Below the pieces are notes generated by a model, which was not told the origin of the DNA, did no database searches, and saw only the letters and a list, made by a program, of their open reading frames with translations. Positions 53,892-63,930 of a stretch of DNA of 64,000 bases are shown piece by piece. Source of the stretch: Niabella soli DSM 19437 (lineage in GTDB: Bacteria > Bacteroidota > Bacteroidia > Chitinophagales > Chitinophagaceae). Each line of letters begins with the position of its first letter. Position 1 is the stretch's first letter. The translations under genes were made by a program, and so were the position numbers. The stretch spans positions 248,001-312,000 of the forward strand of contig NZ_CP007035.1 in assembly GCF_000243115.2 (NCBI RefSeq), given 5' to 3'.

Positions 53892-53901
53892 TGAGTGGTG
53901 T
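53892..53901 (+). promoter_or_regulatory. Possible self-target site upstream of cas9
   Basis: TGAGTGGTGT equals the PAM-proximal 10 nt of the spacer-like part of the crRNA-like RNA. It lies 50 bp before the cas9 start, in a region that must hold the cas9 promoter (a near-consensus TATATTTA box is at 53925-53932). The flank on the 3' side is GAGTTCTT. The PAM of this Cas9 is not known to me. Confidence 0.45.
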
Positions 53902-53950
53902 GAGTTCTTATAAATAATTTTTCGTATATTTATTTGAAAAATAACGAATT

Positions 53951-56900
53951 ATGCCGCGAAAAAATATACTAGGCCTAGATCTTGGCACCACTTCCATCGG
54001 CTTTGCCAAAATAATTGAGGATGATGATTATCAGTGCTCTTCTGTTGAGTTGATCGGTGTACGTGTAAATCCCTTGACCACGGATGAACAAACTAATTTT
54101 GAGAAAGGGAAACCGGTATCTGTAAATGCTGATAGAACACTCAAAAGAGGAATGCGCCGCAATCTGGACCGTTACCAGCTGCGGAGGGATTATTTAATTG
54201 AGATACTGAGAACGCACCATATTATTACTGCGGATACAAAACTTGCTGAGGACGGCAAAAATACCACACATACTACTTATGCTTTAAGAGCATTGGCTGC
54301 TACCGCGGAAATTCCATTGGAGGCTTTTGTCCGGGTCCTTTTGGCTATTAATAAAAAACGAGGCTACAAAAGCAGCCGGAAAGCTAAGAATGAAGATGAG
54401 GGTCAACTGATTGACGGGATGGCGATAGCCAGAAGGCTGTATGAAGAAAGCCTGACTCCTGGACAATTTTCTTATCAGTTATTGAAAGAGGGCAAAAAAT
54501 ACCTGCCCGATTTTTACCGGTCCGATTTAAATACAGAATTGAATAAGGTATGGAATTTTCAAAAACAATTTTACCCGGAGATATTGACCGATGAATTTAA
54601 AAGGCACCTGGAGGGAAAAGGCCAGCGGGCTACAGCAGTGGCATTTTGGGGGCAACATGGATTTAGCATGGCGGAAAATAAAGGGAGCAGGGAGGAGAAG
54701 AAACTGCATGCCTATAAATGGCGCAGCGAAGCGGCACATAAACAACTAACAAAAGAGGAAGTGGCGTTTGTGATTACTGAGATCAATAACGATCTTAATA
54801 AATCCAGCGGCTACTTAGGTGCCATTTCTGACAGAAGCAAGGAATTGTTTTTTAATAAGCAAACGGTTGGCCAGTATTTACACCAACAGCTGAAAGAAAA
54901 CCCGCACACACGTTTGAAAGGACAGGTTTTTTACCGTCAGGATTACCTGGATGAGTTTGAAACAATTTGGGAAATGCAGGCAAAATTCTATTCGGCGTTA
55001 ACCCTTGAACTGAAAGAAGAAGTTCGAGATGTCGTTATTTTTTATCAGCGAAAACTGAAATCACAAATGGGATTGATCAGCCTCTGTGAATTTGAGAGTA
55101 AGGAAATTGAGATTGAAAAGAACGGGGAAAAGGCAAAGAAGCGGATAGGCTTACGGGTTGCTCCTAAATCATCGCCGTTGTTCCAGGAGTTTAAAATATG
55201 GCAGGTATTGAATAATCTGGAGTTTCGTAATAAAAAGACCAAAGAAGTGTTTGTTCCGGAGATGGCCGCTAAACAGCAATTGTTTGATGAGCTTAATATT
55301 AAAGGGAATCTGTTGGCGAGTGAAGCTATAAAAATTCTGGGTTATAAAACAAAGGATTGGGAAGCTAATTATCATACATTGGAAGGGAATCGAACCAATA
55401 AATCTTTATATGATGCCTGGCTTAAAATTTTAGAGTTAGAGGGTTATGATGAAAATTTGTTGAAGCTAAGCGGTAGCGATGATATTGATGTCTCCAAAAT
55501 TGAGAAGCCCGCGTTGGAAATCAGACAAATGGTGCTTGCTGTTTTTGAGGTTTTGGGTATTAGTGGCGCAATTTTGGATTTTGATGCAGAAGCAGATGGA
55601 AAAGCATTTGAACAACAGCCTGCATATCAGTTGTGGCATTTGCTGTATTCTGCGGAAGATGATGGTAAAAAATATTCACAGGAAGATATATTTACATATG
55701 GGCACGACAATATTGGATTAAAGAAGAAGCTGTGTGAAAAATTTGGTTTCAGGCCGGAGCATACGAAGATTTTAGTGAATGTTGTTTTCAGCGATGATTA
55801 TGGTAACCTGAGCAGCAAAGCTATGCGAAGAATTTATCCGTTTATCAAAGAGCTTACTTATGACAAAGCCTGTGCAGAAGCAGGGTACAGGCATTCGGCG
55901 GCTTCGCTCACGAAAGAAGAGATAGCGGCCCGGCCTTTACAAAATCGGTTGGATTTGTTAAAGAAGAATGAATTGCGCAGCCCTGTGGTAGAAAAAATCC
56001 TTAACCAAATGGTTAATGTTGTCAATACCCTGGTTGACGATGAAAACCAAAATCGAAAAGCCCGGGGATTATCTGAAGATTTTCATTTTGATGAAATAAG
56101 GATTGAACTGGCTCGTGAATTGAAAAAAAATGCTAAGGAACGTGCGGAGATGACAACAAATATCAACACTGCAAAACAATCACATGAAAAAATAATCAGA
56201 ATCCTGCAAACGGAATTTGGTGTGCCCAATCCTTCCCGGAACGATATTGTCCGCTACAAACTATATGAAGAGCTGAAGAATAACGGCTACAAAGATTTAT
56301 ATACCAATACCTATATTTCTCGTGACATCTTGTTCAGCAAGCAGATAGATGTTGATCATATTATTCCACAAATGAGCTTGTTTGATGATAGTTTCTCTAA
56401 TAAAACGGTGGTGTTCAGGAAAGATAACCAGGATAAGGGAAATAAAACCGCCTATGATTATATTCTTGGTAAATATGGAGAACAAGCATTGGAAGAATAT
56501 ATTTCCCGGATAACCAGCCTTTTTGAATTGGGAAAGAAAAATAAGGAAGAGGGCATTGGTAAGGCAAAGTTCCAAAAATTGCAGAAGCGCCTTGTTGATA
56601 TTGGTGACGGCTTTATAGAAAGAGATCTTCGGGAGAGCCAATACATAGCAAAAAAAGCAAATAATATGCTTTATGCTATATGTCGCAGTGTGGTTTCCAC
56701 CAGCGGCGAAATTACGGCAAGGTTGCGGGAGGACTGGGATTTGGTAAACGTAATGCAGGAAATTAACCTGCCAAAATTCAGGGCATTGGGTCTCACGGAA
56801 ATGGTTGAGAAAAAAGATGGCGCTCAAAAAGAGCGTATCACTGACTGGACCAAGCGTAATGATCATCGTCATCACGCGATGGATGCTTTGGCCATAGCGT

Positions 56901-58231
56901 TTACTCGCCATAGCCACATTCAATATCTGAATCACCTGAACGCTCGTAAAGATGAGGCAAACAAGTGGCACCCTGTCGTTAGCAAGATTGAGGAAAAAGA
57001 AACGGTTCTTATTTATGATGATCTCGGCAATCGGAAAAGGAAATTCAAAGCTCCTATGCCCAACTTTCGCGAAGTGGTAAAAGAGCACCTGGAAAATGTG
57101 CTGATTTCTCATAAAGCCAAGAATAAGGTCGTTACAAAGAATAAAAATAAAATAAAGACAGTCAGAGGTGAAAAGGTAAAAACAGAGCTTACGCCGCGCG
57201 GACAACTGCATAAAGAAACGATTTATGGTAGGTATCGTTATTATGAAAGCAAAGAGGAAAAAATAGGGCCGAAATTTGATGCGGAAATGATAGGAATGGT
57301 TACGAATCCCCAATATAAAAAACTTCTGTTGGAGCGACTTGCAGCAAATGGAAACGATCCTAAAAAGGCTTTCTGGGGTAAAAATGCGTTGAACAAGAAT
57401 CCTCTTTACGTTGATGAGGCCAGGCAAGAGCTTTTGCCTGAAAAAATTTTATTGCGCTGGCTAAACGATGATTATTCCATTCGCAAAGACGTAACGCCTG
57501 AAAATCTGAAAGATATAAAAACCATTGAAAAAATTTTAGATAAGGGAGTAAAGAAAATATTGTTGAAGCGCCTCGCCGACTTTGGCAATGACCCCAAGAA
57601 AGCTTTTTCCGATTTGGATAAAAATCCTATCTGGCAGAATGAGGCTAAACGAATTGCAATAAAACGGGTTACTATCAGTGGTATTAAAAATGCGGCGCCA
57701 TTACATCATAAGAAAGATCATCTTGGTAATGATATTTTAGACGAAAAAGGAAAGCAGATACCGAGCTCTTTTGTAAGTACCGGTAATAATCATCATGTAG
57801 CTATTTACCGTGATGCAGAAGGAAATCTACAGGAAAGAGTCGTTTCCTTGTTTGATGCCGTGCAATTAGTAAATGGTGGTGAACCGGTAATTGATAAGGA
57901 GTATAACAAAGGAATAGGTTGGCAGTTTCTGTTCACAATGAAGCAGAATGAGATGTTCGTTTTTCCTGATGAAAAAACAGGATTTAATCCCCGGGAGGTT
58001 GATTTGTTAAGTTCTGGGAATAGAAAGTTGATTAGTCCTAACTTATTCAGAGTACAGAAGTTGGCTAGTAAAAATTATTTTTTTCGGCATCATTTGGAAA
58101 CTAGTGTTGAAGAAAAGAAAGAGCTAAAGAATATCGCATATAAACCTCAATTGGGGCTTAATGCTCTAAGTAATATTGTTAAAGTTCGAATTAATCATAT
58201 AGGTGAAATAGTAAGCGTAGGTGAATATTAA
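53951..58231 (+). CDS. cas9: Type II-C Cas9 endonuclease
   Basis: A 1426-residue RNA-guided DNA endonuclease, the usual size for the large Bacteroidota II-C group. RuvC-I ILGLDLGTTSIGFA with Asp10, an Arg-rich bridge helix (RTLKRGMRRNLDRYQLRRDY, about 62-81), RuvC-II IRIELAREL with Glu719, HNH IDVDHIIPQ with His803 followed by the Asn pair (SNKTV, DKGNKT), and RuvC-III DHRHHAMDALAIAF with His975 and Asp978. All catalytic residues are present, so it should cleave both strands. The C-terminal 400 residues should contact the PAM. cas1 and cas2 follow and no csn2 or cas4 is seen, hence II-C. The next gene follows after 9 bp. Confidence 0.98.
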   Translation: MPRKNILGLDLGTTSIGFAKIIEDDDYQCSSVELIGVRVNPLTTDEQTNFEKGKPVSVNADRTLKRGMRRNLDRYQLRRDYLIEILRTHHIITADTKLAEDGKNTTHTTYALRALAATAEIPLEAFVRVLLAINKKRGYKSSRKAKNEDEGQLIDGMAIARRLYEESLTPGQFSYQLLKEGKKYLPDFYRSDLNTELNKVWNFQKQFYPEILTDEFKRHLEGKGQRATAVAFWGQHGFSMAENKGSREEKKLHAYKWRSEAAHKQLTKEEVAFVITEINNDLNKSSGYLGAISDRSKELFFNKQTVGQYLHQQLKENPHTRLKGQVFYRQDYLDEFETIWEMQAKFYSALTLELKEEVRDVVIFYQRKLKSQMGLISLCEFESKEIEIEKNGEKAKKRIGLRVAPKSSPLFQEFKIWQVLNNLEFRNKKTKEVFVPEMAAKQQLFDELNIKGNLLASEAIKILGYKTKDWEANYHTLEGNRTNKSLYDAWLKILELEGYDENLLKLSGSDDIDVSKIEKPALEIRQMVLAVFEVLGISGAILDFDAEADGKAFEQQPAYQLWHLLYSAEDDGKKYSQEDIFTYGHDNIGLKKKLCEKFGFRPEHTKILVNVVFSDDYGNLSSKAMRRIYPFIKELTYDKACAEAGYRHSAASLTKEEIAARPLQNRLDLLKKNELRSPVVEKILNQMVNVVNTLVDDENQNRKARGLSEDFHFDEIRIELARELKKNAKERAEMTTNINTAKQSHEKIIRILQTEFGVPNPSRNDIVRYKLYEELKNNGYKDLYTNTYISRDILFSKQIDVDHIIPQMSLFDDSFSNKTVVFRKDNQDKGNKTAYDYILGKYGEQALEEYISRITSLFELGKKNKEEGIGKAKFQKLQKRLVDIGDGFIERDLRESQYIAKKANNMLYAICRSVVSTSGEITARLREDWDLVNVMQEINLPKFRALGLTEMVEKKDGAQKERITDWTKRNDHRHHAMDALAIAFTRHSHIQYLNHLNARKDEANKWHPVVSKIEEKETVLIYDDLGNRKRKFKAPMPNFREVVKEHLENVLISHKAKNKVVTKNKNKIKTVRGEKVKTELTPRGQLHKETIYGRYRYYESKEEKIGPKFDAEMIGMVTNPQYKKLLLERLAANGNDPKKAFWGKNALNKNPLYVDEARQELLPEKILLRWLNDDYSIRKDVTPENLKDIKTIEKILDKGVKKILLKRLADFGNDPKKAFSDLDKNPIWQNEAKRIAIKRVTISGIKNAAPLHHKKDHLGNDILDEKGKQIPSSFVSTGNNHHVAIYRDAEGNLQERVVSLFDAVQLVNGGEPVIDKEYNKGIGWQFLFTMKQNEMFVFPDEKTGFNPREVDLLSSGNRKLISPNLFRVQKLASKNYFFRHHLETSVEEKKELKNIAYKPQLGLNALSNIVKVRINHIGEIVSVGEY

Positions 58232-58240
58232 AAGCAAAAG

Positions 58241-58842
58241 GTGCTCAATTTTAAAACATATTATCATATTTATAACCACGCCAATGGCGATGATAACCTG
58301 TTTCGGGAGAAGGAGAATTATAATTTCTTTTTAAAGAAATATCATCAGCATATCGATCCCATCGCCGAAACCATCGCCTGGTGCCTGCTGCCGAACCATT
58401 TTCATTTGCTTGTAAAGATAAAAAGCGAGGAAGCGATAGCCGAAACTCATCCAAAGTTTCAAACTTTGGATGAGTTTGAAGCCCGGACCGCTTTTTTAAG
58501 TAAACAATTCGCTAATTTCTTCAGTAGCTATACGCAGGCGTTTAATAAAGTTTACAAACGACGGGGTTCTTTATTTATAAAGAATTTTAAAAGAAAAGAG
58601 GTGTTGGATGACGATTATTTACGTAATCTGATATTATATATCCATCTCAATCCTGCTAAGCATGGATTTAAAAAAGAGATTGACGAATGGCCCTGGACAT
58701 CCTGGAACATGTTTCCAAACGAATACTCTCAATTGGCAAAAGAGCTGTTTGGTGACCTGGAACAATATAACCGGGCACATAAAAATAAACAAACAGATTT
58801 TGAAGAATATGTGAAATTGGAGAATGATTTAATACAGAGTAC

Positions 58843-58846
<4 letters not shown>
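58241..58846 (+). CDS. HUH (Y1) transposase of RAYT type inside the cas operon
   Basis: A 201-residue protein read from a GTG at 58241, 9 bp after cas9. LLPNHFHLLVKI holds the HUH motif (His53, His55) and Tyr133 in LRNLILYIHLNPAKHGF is the expected nucleophile, the pattern of REP-associated tyrosine transposases. Its stop overlaps the cas1 ATG by 4 bp, so translation is coupled to cas1. No inverted ends, REP array or footprint of a recent insertion is seen around it. A 35-nt palindrome lies inside the frame (residues about 68-79). The frame is intact, and family residues are kept, so it may still cleave single-strand DNA. Whether it serves CRISPR or is a passenger is unknown. Confidence 0.9.
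58443..58477. repeat. 35-nt perfect palindrome inside the RAYT-like gene
   Basis: AAACTCATCCAAAGTTT (58443-58459), one C, and the exact reverse complement (58461-58477). A 17-bp stem with a single-base centre, in frame in the transposase gene. Confidence 0.95.
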
Positions 58847-60091
<1,245 letters not shown>

Positions 60092-60092
60092 A

Positions 60093-60947
60093 ATGAAAAG
60101 ATCCGATTTTATCAGAGGAGTGGTTGGCTTTTTAGGCATTTCAGTATTGCCACCGGGTGTAGTAAAACAATACCACCGGATCTATTTACTGCAGACTTTT
60201 GTGCGGGGTTTCAGGTTTTATAAAGGGGTGGAGTTATTGGATCAGATGAATGAAGGGGATCTGTTGGAGCTGGTAAGAGAGCCGGATAATCAACACGATG
60301 AACGGGCGATTGCATTGCATTTTAACAAGCATAAGATCGGCTATGTTCCGCGGGAGGATAATGATATACTCAGTAAATTGATGGATGCTGAAATTATACC
60401 GTTACAGGCGGAGGTGACACACCTGAATAAAGAAGCCAGGGCCTGGGAAAATGTATATATTGCCGTATACGTGTTAAAAGAAACAGAGGGAAGTCTTCCG
60501 GGATCAGCAATGTATTTAACGCAACTGGAAACGCCGTATTATCGTAGTTTGAAATTGTCGGCAGATAAAGTGGCCAATGTTTATTTTAGAGAAGACGAGG
60601 ATGTTATGGATGCCGATGCGTTTTATGATGCTATGGTTACTAATTCGAAGGACGATAGTGTTTATACAATCCTTCATGATGATTTTGAGTCCGGACAAAA
60701 CTTGCAGGAGATAATCAGTCAGGGGCGGATTTTGGTAAATATCAACAGGCTTCCTGAGGATTTGAAGAGGGATGCCGTAATCCGGGCATTAAAAGATGGA
60801 GTAATAGCCCTGGATGATGTTTTTGACGACGGCGGTTATCTGGTGGCTAATATTAACCGGGTGGCGGGTCTTTCCGGCCGGATCGAAAGGGTAGTAGGCG
60901 CATTTGATAAGTCGGGAAGGCTGTTTTATGAGGTTCTGTTTGTGTAA
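60093..60947 (+). CDS. HIRAN-domain protein as last gene of the cas operon
   Basis: A 284-residue protein. Residues about 32-105 match the HIRAN domain: LLQTFVRGFRFYKGVELLDQM, LVREPDNQHDERAIAL and KIGYVPREDNDIL. HIRAN domains of eukaryotic HLTF bind free 3' ends of single-strand DNA (established for that protein). The N-terminus MKRSDFIRGVVGFLGISVLPP has a short hydrophobic run that might be a weak signal or anchor. The C-terminal half (about 150-284) is of unknown fold and acidic. It starts 1 bp after cas2 and ends 13 bp before the terminator, so it is clearly part of the cas transcript. Confidence 0.85.
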   Translation: MKRSDFIRGVVGFLGISVLPPGVVKQYHRIYLLQTFVRGFRFYKGVELLDQMNEGDLLELVREPDNQHDERAIALHFNKHKIGYVPREDNDILSKLMDAEIIPLQAEVTHLNKEARAWENVYIAVYVLKETEGSLPGSAMYLTQLETPYYRSLKLSADKVANVYFREDEDVMDADAFYDAMVTNSKDDSVYTILHDDFESGQNLQEIISQGRILVNINRLPEDLKRDAVIRALKDGVIALDDVFDDGGYLVANINRVAGLSGRIERVVGAFDKSGRLFYEVLFV

Positions 60948-60960
60948 AAATGGAAGAATT

Positions 60961-61000
60961 AGGATAAAAAAACGGGCAATATCGCCCGTTTTTTTATCCT
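60961..61000. terminator. Symmetric bidirectional terminator between cas operon and array
   Basis: A 17-bp perfect stem (60961-60977 with 60984-61000) around a 6-nt loop. One arm contains AAAAAAA and the other TTTTTTT, so the hairpin gives a T run on either strand. It can stop cas transcription from the left and array transcription from the right, as expected for convergent units. Confidence 0.88.
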
Positions 61001-61046
61001 GTTGACAACTTGAAATCCTTTGCTGTTGTGGGTTTTGACAAAACGT

Positions 61047-63930
61047 GTTGTCAAAGACCAAAGTTAATTCGAAAATTGAAAGCAATTCACAACATCAAAT
61101 ACCTGGTCAACTACTTTTCTTAGTTGTCAAAGACCAAAGTTAATTCGAAAATTGAAAGCAATTCACAACAAAGCCTAAAGGCATAAAAATCCAGCGGAAG
61201 TTGTCAAAGACCAAAGTTAATTCGAAAATTGAAAGCAATTCACAACAATAAGACATAGCGGCCAAAAAGCGCCATGAGTTGTCAAAGACCAAAGTTAATT
61301 CGAAAATTGAAAGCAATTCACAACGCACCTGTTGCACCCGATGCGTTGTACCGCGTTGTCAAAGACCAAAGTTAATTCGAAAATTGAAAGCAATTCACAA
61401 CGGTAGGATTCTCTTTGCCCCATGTTCTTAGTTGTCAAAGACCAAAGTTAATTCGAAAATTGAAAGCAATTCACAACTATTTTTGATGTAAATATTTACA
61501 GAAACAAGTTGTCAAAGACCAAAGTTAATTCGAAAATTGAAAGCAATTCACAACTTCCACCATCGATTAATCCCACCTGCCTATGTTGTCAAAGACCAAA
61601 GTTAATTCGAAAATTGAAAGCAATTCACAACAGCCAGTAGTGTTTTGCCACTCGGTATAGTGTTGTCAAAGACCAAAGTTAATTCGAAAATTGAAAGCAA
61701 TTCACAACTCAGGACCCGGCGGTCAGCCCGCGATGGCAGTTGTCAAAGACCAAAGTTAATTCGAAAATTGAAAGCAATTCACAACGCCCCGAATGCGGGT
61801 CCATTGAGGAGGCTGGTTGTCAAAGACCAAAGTTAATTCGAAAATTGAAAGCAATTCACAACCCCAACAGCATGGAACCGATGGATTAAACGTTGTCAAA
61901 GACCAAAGTTAATTCGAAAATTGAAAGCAATTCACAACCCGGAGACCGAAGGTATGGCCTTTCCTTGGTTGTCAAAGACCAAAGTTAATTCGAAAATTGA
62001 AAGCAATTCACAACCGGTGGTGCCGGTCTTATTGGTGGTACCATGTTGTCAAAGACCAAAGTTAATTCGAAAATTGAAAGCAATTCACAACTTCTCAGCC
62101 TTGGCTTCCCGGATTTCCTTTGTTGTCAAAGACCAAAGTTAATTCGAAAATTGAAAGCAATTCACAACGGTTGACATGGCTAAGTGTTTGACTCCTTTGT
62201 TGTCAAAGACCAAAGTTAATTCGAAAATTGAAAGCAATTCACAACCACAGAGTATAAATCTGTTCCTTCGAGTACGTTGTCAAAGACCAAAGTTAATTCG
62301 AAAATTGAAAGCAATTCACAACTTTATTAGTTCGTTATCGTCAATTTTGTTGTTGTCAAAGACCAAAGTTAATTCGAAAATTGAAAGCAATTCACAACTA
62401 CTGAGTATAAGTCTGTTCCTTCAAGTACGTTGTCAAAGACCAAAGTTAATTCGAAAATTGAAAGCAATTCACAACGTGCTGCATAGCTGGCCGGGTTACC
62501 CATCGTTGTCAAAGACCAAAGTTAATTCGAAAATTGAAAGCAATTCACAACGCAGCCTTCGGAATCATGAACGGGTTAACGTTGTCAAAGACCAAAGTTA
62601 ATTCGAAAATTGAAAGCAATTCACAACGCCGCCGCCCGCCGGACCACTTCATTCGGTGTTGTCAAAGACCAAAGTTAATTCGAAAATTGAAAGCAATTCA
62701 CAACAGAGTCAACGAAGGTGCCGTCATCGATGTAGTTGTCAAAGACCAAAGTTAATTCGAAAATTGAAAGCAATTCACAACAAGCGGCTTTAAATTTTGC
62801 AAGAGATTTTTGTTGTCAAAGACCAAAGTTAATTCGAAAATTGAAAGCAATTCACAACTGTCTGTATGTAATGCAACCACTTTTTCTGTTGTCAAAGACC
62901 AAAGTTAATTCGAAAATTGAAAGCAATTCACAACTGAAGGCTCTTTATGTTCAGCACGGCAGCGGTTGTCAAAGACCAAAGTTAATTCGAAAATTGAAAG
63001 CAATTCACAACAAAGTTGATGCGGCTCCTGTGGCTCACTCTGTTGTCAAAGACCAAAGTTAATTCGAAAATTGAAAGCAATTCACAACAGGCAGACAAAA
63101 GGGATAATATACGGCAACGTTGTCAAAGACCAAAGTTAATTCGAAAATTGAAAGCAATTCACAACAGAGAAGGATAAGGTTACTCGTGCCACGGTTGTCA
63201 AAGACCAAAGTTAATTCGAAAATTGAAAGCAATTCACAACCGCCCCGGCCGATATGGCATCAAAGGTTGTGTTGTCAAAGACCAAAGTTAATTCGAAAAT
63301 TGAAAGCAATTCACAACTCTTATGTTAACATCTATTCTATTCCTCCAGTTGTCAAAGACCAAAGTTAATTCGAAAATTGAAAGCAATTCACAACTGAAAT
63401 GATTCAATAGCATCCGCTTCGGCTGTTGTCAAAGACCAAAGTTAATTCGAAAATTGAAAGCAATTCACAACGGATACGAGTAATATAGTTCCTGGTACGC
63501 TGTTGTCAAAGACCAAAGTTAATTCGAAAATTGAAAGCAATTCACAACTGAATTGCAGGAGTTGTTGGACAAGCGTGCGTTGTCAAAGACCAAAGTTAAT
63601 TCGAAAATTGAAAGCAATTCACAACATACCGTTTTACTTCCTTGTTTTCGGTAAGGTTGTCAAAGACCAAAGTTAATTCGAAAATTGAAAGCAATTCACA
63701 ACCTAAATGATCCAGACACTACATAAGAACTAGTTGTCAAAGACCAAAGTTAATTCGAAAATTGAAAGCAATTCACAACCTAAATGATCCAGACACTACA
63801 TAAGAACTAGTTGTCAAAGACCAAAGTTAATTCGAAAATTGAAAGCAATTCACAACTAGCTGTCGTGAGCATGGTGTTATTATGGGTGTTGTCAAAGACC
63901 AAAGTTAATTCGAAAATTGAAAGCAATTCA
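61047..63930 (-). CRISPR. Type II-C CRISPR array, 38 repeats and 37 spacers
   Basis: Repeat of 47 nt, on the plus strand GTTGTCAAAGACC...AAAGCAATTCACAAC, first copy 61047-61093, last 63888-63930. All copies look identical except the last, in which the final CAAC is lost. Spacers are 28-31 nt, mostly 30. Orientation is given as minus because the tracrRNA anti-repeat pairs with the repeat read on that strand, and because every repeat carries TAACTTTG (an exact -7 box) on the minus strand at repeat bases 13-20, placing starts 5-9 nt before each spacer. Two spacers (63703-63732, 63780-63809) are identical and two (62246-62275, 62399-62428) match at 26 of 30 positions. Confidence 0.98.

Noticed and set aside
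56297-57427. 376-residue open frame on the minus strand inside cas9
   Set aside because: It lies wholly within the cas9 coding sequence, has no recognisable motif and a composition typical of an antisense shadow.
61140-63368. Several short frames across the array with repeated KTKVNSKIESNSQ or RPKLIRKLKAIHN segments
   Set aside because: These are translations of the CRISPR repeat in different frames, not proteins.
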